Assembly (NCBI RefSeq): GCF_013359945.1
Contig: NZ_JABWCS010000206.1
Coordinates: 97,959 to 161,958, forward strand
Direction: 5' to 3'
Length of the DNA: 64,000 nucleotides
From: Paenibacillus agri
GTDB taxonomy: Bacteria; Bacillota; Bacilli; Paenibacillales; Paenibacillaceae
Below the pieces are notes generated by a model. The model made no database searches and had not been told where the DNA came from. It was given only the letters and a program-made list of their open reading frames with translations. Shown in pieces: positions 45,002 through 54,154 of the stretch; within the stretch, counting starts at the first letter, position 1; each line of letters starts with the position of its first letter. A program made the translations under genes and the position numbers.

Positions 45002-45132
45002 CCGTGGATCTCTACAGTCGCTGCGATCTCTGCAGTATCTCTACGGTTTCTATGGTCTCTATGGTTTCTGCGGTCTCTGTGATAGCTGGTCTCTATGGTC
45101 TCTGGCCCTCTATGCTTTCTGTGCTATCTCTA
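45002..45132. repeat. Degenerate 9-bp tandem repeat
   Basis: TCTCTACGG, TTTCTATGG, TCTCTATGG, TTTCTGCGG and related units repeat about 12 times in 130 bp between the basic-tail gene and corA. The unit is a multiple of three, and the plus strand is open across it, but there is no ribosome binding site. Confidence 0.7.
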
Positions 45133-45204
45133 CGACAACCCTGCCTCTTTAGCTCCTGCCTATTGGGTACCACTCGTTCCGCCAAGTTCCGACACTTTAT
45201 CCAA

Positions 45205-45250
45205 AAAAGGCAGCAGCGTAAATGTCCCAGAACATTTGCGCTGCTGCCTC
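45205..45250 (-). terminator. Terminator after corA
   Basis: GGCAGCAGCG and CGCTGCTGCC form the base of a long stem, extended by AAATGT/ACATTT; the minus strand continues with TTTTTTGG. Confidence 0.8.
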
Positions 45251-45270
45251 ATCTATTTGTTCCACTCAGC

Positions 45271-46230
45271 CTATTTAAACCAGCCGCTCCGCTTAAACCA
45301 GGCGATCATCCCCACAGTGAGGACTACCATAAGCAACAGGACGGCGAAATAGCCGAAATTCCATTCCAGCTCGGGCATGATCTTGAAATTCATCCCATAG
45401 ATCCCGGCGATCAGCGTCAGCGGCATGAAGATGGTGGTGATGACCGTTAGTGTTTTCATAATAGAGTTCATCCGGTTGGAGTTCAGCGAGATATAGCTAT
45501 CCCGGAGATCAGCGGTCATTTCACGGTCCACCTCGATCATATCGGTCAGCTTCAGCAGGTGGTCATAGATGTCGCCAAAATAAATCCGTTCCTCCCCATT
45601 GCTCTGCACATGCTGTGAATTGAGTATCCGATACATCAGGTCACGCATGGGCACAATGGTCCGGCGCAGCTTCAACAGACGTCCACGGACATCGAACACC
45701 TGGCTCATTAACTCCTCCACCGACTCCTTACTGCCCATACTCTCCAGATCCGCCAGTTCGTCCTCGATACTATATAGACTTGGAAAATATTTATCCACCA
45801 GCTTGTCCATCACTGTATAAGCCGCAGCCATGGGTCCGCCTGACCAGCCTTTGCGGCTATGAATTTCCTGCTTTACCTGCTCCCAGGCTTCATTCATCTC
45901 CGTCTTCTCCTGATGATGATAGGAGACGAGAAAGCTTTTGCTGAGGAACAGGTCAATCTCTTCCGCTTCCAATGTGCGTTCATTTAACGCATGCAGCACG
46001 AAGAACTGCGCATTCTCATAATAGTCCAGCTTAGGACGCTGCAGCACATGCATGCAATCTTCAATCGCCAGCGGATGAAAGTGAAAATAAGAATCCAGAA
46101 GTGAAGTCTCCTCTGTTGTAGGTGTTGCAAAATCAACCCAGATCCAGGCGTAATCCGCCATTTGGATTTCTTGAAGCAGCAGCCCTGTCAGCACCTCACC
46201 CTGATGGGTTACCGCCATCGTACGTATCAT
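45271..46230 (-). CDS. corA: CorA family divalent metal transporter
   Basis: The 319-residue protein has an acidic N-terminal cytoplasmic domain and two C-terminal membrane segments with the signature YGMNF between them (GMN motif), followed by WNFGYFAVLLLMVVLTVGMI. CorA forms pentameric Mg2+ (or Co2+/Ni2+) channels. Start follows CGGAGGATTTCATCAT. It is a stand-alone gene with terminator. Confidence 0.92.
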   Translation of the reverse strand: MIRTMAVTHQGEVLTGLLLQEIQMADYAWIWVDFATPTTEETSLLDSYFHFHPLAIEDCMHVLQRPKLDYYENAQFFVLHALNERTLEAEEIDLFLSKSFLVSYHHQEKTEMNEAWEQVKQEIHSRKGWSGGPMAAAYTVMDKLVDKYFPSLYSIEDELADLESMGSKESVEELMSQVFDVRGRLLKLRRTIVPMRDLMYRILNSQHVQSNGEERIYFGDIYDHLLKLTDMIEVDREMTADLRDSYISLNSNRMNSIMKTLTVITTIFMPLTLIAGIYGMNFKIMPELEWNFGYFAVLLLMVVLTVGMIAWFKRSGWFK

Positions 46231-46304
46231 ATGATGAAATCCTCCGTTCTGTCCTTAGCCTCTCTGTTCATTGTACCGCATTGATGGCCTTCCTCCCAAC
46301 TACA

Positions 46305-46344
46305 AAAAAGAAGAGCCTAATCGACCAATGTCGACCAGGCTCTT
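46305..46344 (-). terminator. Terminator after pit
   Basis: AAGAGCCT and AGGCTCTT pair around an 18-nt loop containing a GTCGA/TCGAC-type inner stem; on the minus strand a T-run follows. Confidence 0.75.
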
Positions 46345-46366
46345 ATCTGAACACTTGCTTATGATT

Positions 46367-47356
46367 TTAGAAGAAAATTTTGAAGATTAGTCCTGCCAGC
46401 ACTGCGCTGATAGGAATGGTGATGAACCACGTAACTACGATCCGTCCAGCTACACCCCATTTTACAGCGGAGAAACGCTTGGCCGATCCAACCCCGAGAA
46501 TAGCCGAAGTAATGGCGTGAGTCGTACTTACAGGCAAATGCAACAGTGTGGCTGAGAAAATAACGGAAGCCGCCGAAATATCGGCCGCGAAACCGTTGAT
46601 CGGTTCGATTTTGAAAATCTTCGAGCCCATCGTCTTGATAATCTTCCAGCCGCCCACAGAGGTTCCGAGCGCCATCGCAGTTGCTGCAGCGATTTTAACC
46701 CAGAGTGGCACTTCCATGGTGTCCAGACGACCCGAGGTCACTAGGGCAAAAGTAATAATCCCCATTGCCTTCTGCGCATCATTCGTACCATGGGTGAAGG
46801 ATTGCAGTGCAGCCGTAATAATCTGCATCGTCCGGAAGCCTTTGTTGACGGTATGCGGACTGCGTTTGGCAAATATCCATTTGAGGATAATCATTACAAT
46901 ATAACCAATAACAAAAGCAATCAGTGGCGAGAAGATAAGACCTTCCACGATTTCAATAAAACCGCTCCATTTGATGTGATCGGAACCAGCTCCCACGTAT
47001 ACTGCACCGGCCAAAGCACCGATCAGCGCATGTGAAGAGGAAGAAGGAATTCCGAACCACCACGTTACCAGGTTCCAGATGATCGCAGCGACAAGCGTTG
47101 CAATAACGACTTGAATCCCGTTATCCAGCAGGGTAGGGTCTGTGATGCTTCCACCAATCTTCTTAGCGACACCGGTAAACATCAGGGCGCCGACAAAGTT
47201 CATGGTCGCTGCCAAAATGATCGCTGTACGCGGCGGGAGTGCCCGCGTTGATACAGAGGTAGCAATTGCGTTGGCCGTATCGTGAAAACCGTTGATAAAG
47301 TCAAACGCAAGCGCAAGAAATACAACGATGCCAAGCACTAGTAATGATGTATCCAT
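46367..47356 (-). CDS. pit: PiT family inorganic phosphate transporter
   Basis: The 329-residue membrane protein has the two PiT signatures: FINGFHDTANAIATSVSTRA near the N-terminus and SFTHGTNDAQKAMGII in the second half, with about ten hydrophobic segments. PiT carriers import phosphate (often as metal-phosphate) with protons. It starts 18 bp after the DUF47 gene, in one operon, the common Firmicutes arrangement in which the PhoU-like partner modulates the transporter. Confidence 0.93.
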   Translation of the reverse strand: MDTSLLVLGIVVFLALAFDFINGFHDTANAIATSVSTRALPPRTAIILAATMNFVGALMFTGVAKKIGGSITDPTLLDNGIQVVIATLVAAIIWNLVTWWFGIPSSSSHALIGALAGAVYVGAGSDHIKWSGFIEIVEGLIFSPLIAFVIGYIVMIILKWIFAKRSPHTVNKGFRTMQIITAALQSFTHGTNDAQKAMGIITFALVTSGRLDTMEVPLWVKIAAATAMALGTSVGGWKIIKTMGSKIFKIEPINGFAADISAASVIFSATLLHLPVSTTHAITSAILGVGSAKRFSAVKWGVAGRIVVTWFITIPISAVLAGLIFKIFF

Positions 47357-47374
47357 ATATTTGAAGGCCCCTTA

Positions 47375-47995
47375 TTATGAGTTACGCATGATGATCGATT
47401 CCAGCTTGTTAGCGACGTCCTCGCATTTATCAGTCGTCGTCTCCAACCGTTCGTACAGCTCTTTGCGCTTGATCAGCTCAATCGGGTCCTTCACTTTTTC
47501 GAACAGGACTTTTGTGCAAGTACGCAATACTTCATCGCCCTGGTTCTCGAGATCGTTCAGGCGAATGGTATATTCACGGATCGCCAGCAGCTTTTTCTGG
47601 GACAGCAGGTGAACCGCTTTTTGAATTTCATAGGCACTTTGACGGAGAATTTCTGCAAATTGCACAATATATTCATCCGCGTCGAGCAAGTTATACATAT
47701 AGAAACGTGAGGCTGAAGCTTCCAGACCGTCAATGACATCGTCCATGCTCGTGATCAGATCCATAATGTCGTCGCGTTCTAGAGGCGTAATGAACGTTTT
47801 GTTCAATTCTTTGATAACGGTGTGCGTGTAAGTATCACACTGCGATTCGTACTTCTTCATCTCTGCGGCAAAGCTCTCCACGTTATTCTGAAGATTAGTA
47901 ATATTTTGAGCAAAATAATCCGCAGCTTGGACAATGGTATCCGCCATGTTTTCCAGCGTTTCAAAGAATATGTCCTTTTTTCTCAACTTCATCAT
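47375..47995 (-). CDS. DUF47 family PhoU-like protein
   Basis: Starting at the ATG pair after AAAGGGGTTTAAA, the 206-residue protein begins MMKLRKKDIFFETLENMADT and is all-helical, with VQAADYFAQNITNLQNNVES, ERDDIMDLITSMDDVIDGLE and CTKVLFEKVKDPIELIKRKE. These are the PhoU/DUF47 acidic helix motifs that bind metal. It is the first gene of the DUF47-pit operon and probably regulates phosphate uptake by the following transporter. The longer upstream frame is AT-rich intergenic sequence. Confidence 0.9.
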   Translation of the reverse strand: MMKLRKKDIFFETLENMADTIVQAADYFAQNITNLQNNVESFAAEMKKYESQCDTYTHTVIKELNKTFITPLERDDIMDLITSMDDVIDGLEASASRFYMYNLLDADEYIVQFAEILRQSAYEIQKAVHLLSQKKLLAIREYTIRLNDLENQGDEVLRTCTKVLFEKVKDPIELIKRKELYERLETTTDKCEDVANKLESIIMRNS

Positions 47996-48081
47996 TTTAA
48001 ACCCCTTTACATAAATTACATAAAATAACGGTCTAAACGCGAAGTCATCCAAATGAAAAAGCATGAAAATGAATGACAACT

Positions 48082-48101
48082 CTGTTATCTTAACATAACA
48101 G
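48082..48101. promoter_or_regulatory. Perfect palindrome upstream of DUF47-pit
   Basis: CTGTTAT-CTTAAC-ATAACAG is a 7-bp inverted repeat about 90 bp upstream of the DUF47 start. It is a candidate operator. It does not match a textbook Pho box, so the regulator is unknown. Confidence 0.4.
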
Positions 48102-48309
48102 TGGAAGGGATAGAAGTAAAAAACGACAACTTTTTTACAGTATGATAACAAATTCGTTGAATAGCAATAATATTTCTACATTCACGGAAATAATGGGACA
48201 TACTGGATTAATAAAAGGCTATGTTATGCGCTTTTTCAAGTAACTTGCCTTCTCTGCCAAGCGGCTGGGGGCATACCTTACTGTTCGCCTGTACGAATGA
48301 ACTTATTCC

Positions 48310-49404
48310 CTAAGTTGTTTTCTCCGCCCCCGGATAAGTAATGTGACTGTTGAATGACGGTGCATTGGGCACAATCAGGATATGCGTGACACCTGGATAC
48401 ATGAGTGCCTCCTTACCATCCTTCACAAAACGAATGATATCACCAGGCTTACGCGACCAGCGGCCTTGAATGACTTCTCCGCGCTGGAACAGCAGCGCCT
48501 CTCCTCCAAGTTCCACATCGACCTGGAGCCTGCCGACATCATCCAGCACCTTATGGTCACTCCCCATTACGACAACATTCGCAGCTTCCACGGGGTGGTC
48601 ATTATTCAGATCCAGATGCGGCTTGCCGTTCACCCATCTCTGGTAAGTCGCCCGCTCGACATTATATTTATACCCGACATCATAGCTCTTCAATAGAAAA
48701 TTCACGTTGAATTCGAGCGCGGCTTGTCCTCCGGTTGGCTGGGCATCAGGATTGTTGAAAAGATAACCGGGCACTGGCGTATCCTGCGCATATCCTAGCT
48801 TTTCCGACCCTTCCCTAAGCTTTGCTGTGTTGCTGTACAGATTATGTGGGGCTTTACGATCCTTGTCCCGCCAGAAATAGGCCCCGGCCCTTCCGATTTC
48901 GTCGAGGTCTTCCTTCTTCTGTCTCTGCAGAATGGCATAAGCGTCAGGACTGCCTCCCGCATGCACGGTCACTCCGCCGTGGCTCTCGCCAATATCAATA
49001 AGATATGGCCGGATGCTGCGGATCGGGCCTATTTTCACAACACCGGTATGACTCTGGAACACACCGATCAAACGTGTAATCCCACCCTCAGCCAGCACCT
49101 CATACAGAATATCCGCCTCGCTTACCCCCGATTGTGGGCGGGCGGCAGGTGCATTGTTGATCATTATGGATAATGGCCGCGGCAGCGCGGTCTCCTCCGG
49201 GACCTGCAGTCCCGTCAAACCGGATATTGGCCCTCCGACAGGTACCGGAGATGGCGAAGGCTCACTGGACACCGTCGGCTCGGGGATAGACTCAGTAGTT
49301 GCTACCGGCTGATTCAGTGCAGCCTCGGTTCCACAAGCGGACAACAGCCCCCCGGCAAGAAGAAAACTGCACAGCAAACGGGAAGAAGCACGGTTCAATA
49401 TCAT
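48310..49404 (-). CDS. DUF3048 domain lipoprotein (YerB-like)
   Basis: The start after GAGAGGAACGACCACCTT gives a 364-residue protein with the lipobox LAGGLLSAC, so it is a membrane-anchored extracellular lipoprotein. The DUF3048 region is recognised by RPLSIMINNAPAARPQSGVS followed by EADILYEVLAEGGITRLIGV, and GPIRSIRPYLIDI. Its function in B. subtilis is poorly defined. Codon use and G+C are those of the core genome. It is a single-gene unit. Confidence 0.88.
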   Translation of the reverse strand: MILNRASSRLLCSFLLAGGLLSACGTEAALNQPVATTESIPEPTVSSEPSPSPVPVGGPISGLTGLQVPEETALPRPLSIMINNAPAARPQSGVSEADILYEVLAEGGITRLIGVFQSHTGVVKIGPIRSIRPYLIDIGESHGGVTVHAGGSPDAYAILQRQKKEDLDEIGRAGAYFWRDKDRKAPHNLYSNTAKLREGSEKLGYAQDTPVPGYLFNNPDAQPTGGQAALEFNVNFLLKSYDVGYKYNVERATYQRWVNGKPHLDLNNDHPVEAANVVVMGSDHKVLDDVGRLQVDVELGGEALLFQRGEVIQGRWSRKPGDIIRFVKDGKEALMYPGVTHILIVPNAPSFNSHITYPGAEKTT

Positions 49405-49581
49405 AAGGTGGTCGTTCCTCTCTTTCAAGCGTTTCTTCCATTTAATCACAGCCTGTCCATTTTGTCTTGGTTTCGCTAGGATTAGTGATCTCTATGATTG
49501 ACCACTGTATTTATAAGTAATATTATATAAATTGAATACATAAGTTTCCTATTTTTGGTTTATAGTGAGGGTGGTGTTCAT

Positions 49582-50970
49582 ATGGAACCGACAACCACGA
49601 TAACCGCACAATTAGAAAGCTTTTTAAAAGAGAAAAAGATAACTGTCAGTCAGTTTGCAGAAGCAGCCGGGTTACATACTGGAACACTAAGCAATATTCT
49701 TAACGACAAAAAAACAATCTCCATGCAACAGTTAGACAAGATCACGTCAGCTATGCGGCTCGAAGAAGGACATTTTTATGATCTGTACATTCAGGACTGC
49801 TTCTTTCATTCTTCACCAGATTGGCGTAGGTTAGGACCGTATCTTAATCGCTGTGCAGAATTGAATAAATTGGATTATATTCGGCAGACCGTTCATTTGA
49901 TGCTGGACAGACTCTCTTATGCACCTTTGCTGTTTGAGGCTGCTGAAGAATTCTTTAGGAATGGCAAGAGAGCGGCAGCGTTGATTCTCTATGAAAGTCT
50001 GGCCGAAACTGAGAAGTATCAACATTCCGAACGACTGGCCCTTTGTCATTACCGTTTGTTCATCATTAACTTATGTGAAGACCAGGATCTAAATACGCTT
50101 GCTGCTATTCAATTTGAGCCCTACATTGACCGGCTGGACGAAATGTACCAGTTGGATGCGCTTAATGAATTGATCAATGTGAATATCTCTCTCCATCGTT
50201 GGCAGGCCGTTGAGCTGTTATCGCAAAAAATGGGACACAAAGCTATGATTCAATACGAGCAATCCCGTGGACAAAGTCATCCGTACAATGAACCGAACAA
50301 GCCCCTTGTGTTTTACGTCCTATACGCTCACTTATCGCTCGGTAATGTTTACAGTCAACATGGGGATTATGAGACGGCCTTGGAATATGCAGATTTATAT
50401 GGCACAGCAGATTGGGTGGATTCCCCTTCTGACGAAGAGGCGCAAATCATATATCAGTTCCATGAATGGTCTGAAGCAAACCGTTATATGTACAAATTAA
50501 TGCGAGGGCAAGCTGAGGTTTTGCCGGAATACATTGACTATCTCTCAACCAGACAAGACGAGGTTTTCGTCGGATTATGCAGAATCGTTGCGGCTTCGAA
50601 TACGTACCATTTCAATATAGACCCTGTTCTTGAACGCTTTGATTCACATCTTCGATTAAAAGACCAAGAAGGACTCTTTGGGGAAGTGAACAGTTTAATC
50701 ACGATGGATCGTCATACGCGATTGCTGGCTGAACTAGGTCTTTATTATTTAAACAACAAAAAATTTCAAAAAGGCATATTACTAGTATTGGAAAGTTTGG
50801 AATCTTCTATTAAAATAAAGTGTGATAGTGCAATACTGAGATGTGTGGGATTATACGAACAATTCAGGCATCATGCACCTGCAGAATCTCAAAATAGATA
50901 TACTATTCTAATTAGAGAGGTGCAAAAGTTAAATGAAAAGAAAATTGGCTTTTCTCTTGGCTACATGTAG
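49582..50970 (+). CDS. XRE/TPR peptide-binding regulator (RNPP/Alo-type)
   Basis: The 462-residue protein begins MEPTTTITAQLESFL after GGGTGGTG. The N-terminus is a helix-turn-helix (KKITVSQFAEAAGLHTGTLS, then NILNDKKTISMQQL). The remaining 390 residues are helical repeats of TPR type (for example FRNGKRAAALILYESLAETE and LGNVYSQHGDYETALEYADL), the fold that binds signal peptides in PlcR, NprR and Rap proteins. The next gene, overlapping by 38 bp, encodes a small exported peptide, as expected for a receptor-pheromone pair. The resemblance is closest to the AloR regulators I recall from Paenibacillus polymyxa. Regulated genes not identified. Confidence 0.88.
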   Translation: MEPTTTITAQLESFLKEKKITVSQFAEAAGLHTGTLSNILNDKKTISMQQLDKITSAMRLEEGHFYDLYIQDCFFHSSPDWRRLGPYLNRCAELNKLDYIRQTVHLMLDRLSYAPLLFEAAEEFFRNGKRAAALILYESLAETEKYQHSERLALCHYRLFIINLCEDQDLNTLAAIQFEPYIDRLDEMYQLDALNELINVNISLHRWQAVELLSQKMGHKAMIQYEQSRGQSHPYNEPNKPLVFYVLYAHLSLGNVYSQHGDYETALEYADLYGTADWVDSPSDEEAQIIYQFHEWSEANRYMYKLMRGQAEVLPEYIDYLSTRQDEVFVGLCRIVAASNTYHFNIDPVLERFDSHLRLKDQEGLFGEVNSLITMDRHTRLLAELGLYYLNNKKFQKGILLVLESLESSIKIKCDSAILRCVGLYEQFRHHAPAESQNRYTILIREVQKLNEKKIGFSLGYM

Positions 50971-51076
50971 TATTCTTAGCGCTGTTGCTGTTGTTGGTCT
51001 TCCCAATCCATCCAATGATTCAGAGAAACCCGTAAAAACGACTATCACTATTAATAGTCATGGCGTTGGAAATTAA
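50933..51076 (+). CDS. Secreted pro-peptide of the adjacent TPR regulator (AloP-like)
   Basis: A 47-codon gene preceded by AGAGAGGTG and overlapping the regulator's 3' end. The product starts MKRKLAFLLATCSILSAVAV, a signal peptide, then a polar linker, and ends NSHGVGN. In Alo systems of Paenibacillus the active pheromone is, as I recall, a C-terminal hexapeptide that starts with Ser-His-Gly; here it would be SHGVGN. Export, cleavage and re-import would make this a cell-density signal for the regulator. The peptide boundaries are inferred. Confidence 0.8.
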   Translation: MKRKLAFLLATCSILSAVAVVGLPNPSNDSEKPVKTTITINSHGVGN

Positions 51077-51122
51077 CAGTTCTTTCCCCCACCAGTGTTA
51101 ATCCATAAAAACGACTCAAAAA

Positions 51123-51152
51123 GGGTGCAGCCGGCAAAATCCGGCTGCACCC
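51123..51152. terminator. Bidirectional terminator
   Basis: GGGTGCAGCCGG and CCGGCTGCACCC form a perfect 12-bp stem around CAAAAT, between the peptide gene (plus) and the dioxygenase (minus), with an A-run on the left. Confidence 0.85.
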
Positions 51153-51186
51153 TGTATTCATTTATCTCAAGATCTTATATTCAATT

Positions 51187-51963
51187 CTAGTCCAACATCC
51201 AGCAATTCAGGCTAAGAGTTCCGTATTGGTAAGCCTGGATCATTAGCTGTGCCTGTCTGCCCTCATCTGCGGTTCCCATCACATAGAAGAGAGGTACAAA
51301 ATGCTCTTTTCCATAGGTCGGGACAGCTTCTCTGGCATGAGGGGCTTTCTTCTCATAGGCGAACAGCTCAGGGAGATTCCAGGACTCGAGTCCTTTAGCC
51401 ACCCAGCTGTCGAATTCCTGCGCCCATGCTTCAGGCTGATCATCTTCTCTCAGCAGTCTCAGGTTATGCACCAATCCGCCACTGCCGATAATGAGCACCC
51501 CCTGCTCTCGCAGCGGAGCAAGCATGCGTCCGATGTTGTATTGCTCCTTAGGGGAACGCAAAGAGTCTACTGATAACGCAACTACAGGTACGTCAGCCTG
51601 TGGAAACAGCTTCTTCAAGATCACCCATACGCCATGATCCAGTCCACGGCCAAGCACTGGCTGATGCGGCAGATTCTGTGCCTTGAACAACTCCGAGATC
51701 TCGCGGCTCAGCTCAGGATCACCTGGAGCCGGATAGGTCAGCGAGTACATCTCCTCAGGAAATCCGTAGAAGTCGTGCTTCGCCTCATGCTGAGCATCCA
51801 CGGTCAATAGCTGCTCCGGACTATCCCAATGCGCCGTGAATACAACGATAGCGCGGGGTTTTTCCAAATCACGGCCGAGTCGCTCCAGAAACCGGGTATA
51901 TTCATTATCCTCCTGGGCAAGCAACGGGGAACCATGCGCGATAAAAAATGCGGGTAATTTCAT
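51187..51963 (-). CDS. LigB/DODA-type extradiol ring-cleavage dioxygenase
   Basis: The 258-residue protein opens MKLPAFFIAHGSPLLA with the metal-binding His, followed by VFTAHWDSPEQLLTVD, LDHGVWVILKKLFPQADVPV and IIGSGGLVHNLR, the LigB family ligands and catalytic His. Members cleave catechol-type rings (for example DOPA) with non-heme iron; the substrate here is unknown. Start follows GGAGGTTGGCATCCT. Confidence 0.9.
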   Translation of the reverse strand: MKLPAFFIAHGSPLLAQEDNEYTRFLERLGRDLEKPRAIVVFTAHWDSPEQLLTVDAQHEAKHDFYGFPEEMYSLTYPAPGDPELSREISELFKAQNLPHQPVLGRGLDHGVWVILKKLFPQADVPVVALSVDSLRSPKEQYNIGRMLAPLREQGVLIIGSGGLVHNLRLLREDDQPEAWAQEFDSWVAKGLESWNLPELFAYEKKAPHAREAVPTYGKEHFVPLFYVMGTADEGRQAQLMIQAYQYGTLSLNCWMLD

Positions 51964-52055
51964 AGGATGCCAACCTCCTAACCCAGTATATGGCCTGCAT
52001 CTTTATTTTACCCCTTCTTCCCCTGTTTGGCGAGTACAGAACAGAGAACGGCTTT

Positions 52056-52886
52056 CTATATCATCCAGTTCTGCCATTCCTCCTGCAGGTGCTCCTGCTC
52101 GTTCATCCATTCCCGAGTCCGCTTAAGCAATTGCTCCTGCGCCGGGCCAGTGGAGAAGGTATGATCCCCCTGAAAAATAATTTCTTTATCGCAGCGGCCC
52201 TCCGGCCGGGTCCAGAATAGCTTTTGGTATAGAAAGGCATAGTCTACCGGAATAACATCATCCGAAGTCCCGTGAACAACCAGCACATCACCGCTGAATT
52301 TGCCAGCTTCCTGGAACGGTTGGAACGCCGCCAAGGAGTTAAAGTATACAGGGGTAAAGGAATAGCCGGCATGATCTGCCGAACCAGTCTTCACCGCTTG
52401 ATCGTACGCATCCCGGCCCACGATCTTCACAATGTCATTGAACGGGTAACCAACCGCTGACCACAGAACCAGGTTCTTAACCCGGCGATCACGAATCCCT
52501 GTTAAGAGAGCTACGGCCCCGCCAAGACTGTGTCCGATCAGCGTTACCCGCTGCGGGTCCACATCTGCGGAACTAATCCCGTAATCCAGTACAGCACGAG
52601 TCTGGGCGATCATGGACTCCATATCCTCGCTGCCATAATTCCCGGTGCTCTCGCCGCAACCTGCATAGTCAAAGCGAATAACCATGTAACCGTCCTGAGC
52701 CAATTCCCGGGCAGCTTTGACAAAAATCCGGTCCACCCCGATCCGGTTACCTACGAATCCATGGCAAATCACCGCCAAAGGAACCCGGTCCTTGCAACGC
52801 CCGGTGGTCCCTTTTTCTTTTGTCGGATAATGAATGCTTGCGGTTAGTTCCTCCCGGTTATGCCGGATTACAATTGCGCGTTCCAT
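52056..52886 (-). CDS. Alpha/beta hydrolase family protein
   Basis: The 276-residue soluble hydrolase has LAVICHGFVGNRIGVDR with the oxyanion region, VTLIGHSLGGAVALLTG with the nucleophilic Ser, VLVVHGTSDDVIPV with the acid and FQGDHTFSTGPAQ with the catalytic His. It resembles bacterial cinnamoyl/feruloyl-type or acyl esterases. Start follows AAGGAGGACACGGCA. Single gene. Confidence 0.9.
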   Translation of the reverse strand: MERAIVIRHNREELTASIHYPTKEKGTTGRCKDRVPLAVICHGFVGNRIGVDRIFVKAARELAQDGYMVIRFDYAGCGESTGNYGSEDMESMIAQTRAVLDYGISSADVDPQRVTLIGHSLGGAVALLTGIRDRRVKNLVLWSAVGYPFNDIVKIVGRDAYDQAVKTGSADHAGYSFTPVYFNSLAAFQPFQEAGKFSGDVLVVHGTSDDVIPVDYAFLYQKLFWTRPEGRCDKEIIFQGDHTFSTGPAQEQLLKRTREWMNEQEHLQEEWQNWMI

Positions 52887-53002
52887 TGCCGTGTCCTCCT
52901 TCTAAAATACATATCTGTCTGATATATTTTGTAATTCCGATAAATTTAGTATGAATTATATTCTTATTATACGGTATCCAACATTATTGTCAATAGAAAA
53001 GG

Positions 53003-53041
53003 AAAAGACCTCTCTTGTTCACCGGGAACAAAAGAGGCCAC
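53003..53041 (-). terminator. Terminator after the 73-aa gene
   Basis: CCTCTCTTGTTC and GAACAAAAGAGG pair with one bulge around CCGG; on the minus strand TTTTCCTTTT follows. Confidence 0.75.
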
Positions 53042-53059
53042 CGTTGCTGAAAGGGCCCG

Positions 53060-53281
53060 TCAGTCGTAACTGTCGTGGAACATGTCATGCGTTTCCTGTC
53101 TGCCTTCCCAATCCTTCATCCAGTTATCGGTTGTTTCCGTGGCAGCATCCCAGAGACTGAAGCCATCGGAGCCACCCCAATCTACCATGCCATGGGTCGG
53201 TTCAGGCTCGAAGCCATCGCCCATGAATCTGTCCTGCTCCTTCTGATCACCATGTTCCATAACCTCGCCCTGCCCTTCCAA
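53060..53281 (-). CDS. Small acidic hypothetical protein
   Basis: The frame encodes up to 73 residues, very rich in Asp, Glu, Gly and Trp (for example MVDWGGSDGFSLWDAATETT). A start at an internal ATG after AAGGAGCAGGACAGATTC would give 54 residues and is better supported by a ribosome binding site. It ends just before a terminator, which supports a real gene. No family recognised. Confidence 0.5.
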   Translation of the reverse strand: MEGQGEVMEHGDQKEQDRFMGDGFEPEPTHGMVDWGGSDGFSLWDAATETTDNWMKDWEGRQETHDMFHDSYD

Positions 53282-53443
53282 GTACTGTATTTGTTCAAAT
53301 CCATTACCTTATCAGTGTTCACGCTTTGATAAGGATTATGCATCACAGGCCGAAACGCATTTCCTTGCACTGACCTGCTTGTCAAACGTATACTTTAGGC
53401 TAAGGTATTCATGATTTATGATATTGGAGGTAATATCCGCCCC

Positions 53444-54106
53444 ATGAAAGTCAAAGATATGATTAAGGAAAACAACGCACTTCGCGAGCAGCTGACACCG
53501 TTCAACCGCTCGTATTTTGAGGATATGATTCTCGCGATGCGGGCCAGCCGGGTTGATGCTCTTCGTACAGAGGAACTGCTCCTGGAAGCGGCCAAGCTGC
53601 TGGTTCAAGAACAAGGCAAAGGCAGGAACGCCAAACAAATTTTTGGAGAGCATCCGGAAGACTATTTCAGAGAGATCGTGGAGAGTGTACCGCCGGCTCC
53701 CGCCAGAAGTAAGCTGAGCTACTACCTAATGATTCCATGGGCGGCCCTGACGTGTCTGTTCGGCGTATTAGGCGCATTCGGCCTGTTGTTCCAATGGACT
53801 ACCGGCTCATCGGGGATATTCAGTCAGGTCAGCCTCTTCACCCTTATTGCCGTAGGTATTGGCTCCATTGTCGTCATTGAATTATTTATGAAGTGGATGG
53901 CTGCCTTGTCTGACAGCGACACACCGCAGACAAAGGGTTTTGACCTCAAGGGACTGAGCATCTATATTGCAATAGCCGCTGTAGTGATATTTGTCGGTAC
54001 GTACCTGGATACGTTGCTGCCCGTCTTCTCGATTTCCCCTTGGATCAGCCTGATTATTTTCGCTGTCGGAGCGATCGGCCTGAAAGTGCTGTTCATGAAA
54101 AGATAA
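53444..54106 (+). CDS. DUF1129 family membrane protein
   Basis: The 220-residue protein starts MKVKDMIKENNALREQL; GGAGGT lies 12 bp upstream, and an ATG at 53411 with AAGG in front is an alternative. An N-terminal helical domain (FNRSYFEDMILAMRASRVDA) is followed by about five membrane helices from residue 100 on. This layout matches DUF1129/YbbC-like membrane proteins of Firmicutes. Function unknown. Confidence 0.8.
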   Translation: MKVKDMIKENNALREQLTPFNRSYFEDMILAMRASRVDALRTEELLLEAAKLLVQEQGKGRNAKQIFGEHPEDYFREIVESVPPAPARSKLSYYLMIPWAALTCLFGVLGAFGLLFQWTTGSSGIFSQVSLFTLIAVGIGSIVVIELFMKWMAALSDSDTPQTKGFDLKGLSIYIAIAAVVIFVGTYLDTLLPVFSISPWISLIIFAVGAIGLKVLFMKR

Positions 54107-54154
54107 GTCACATACTTCTCTTACTCCATTTCAAATAGACAGGAGGAAGCACAT

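Noticed and set aside
45004..45450. Plus-strand open frame across the 9-bp repeats
   Set aside because: Openness comes from the repeat period of nine; no ribosome binding site, and it runs into the corA gene in antisense.
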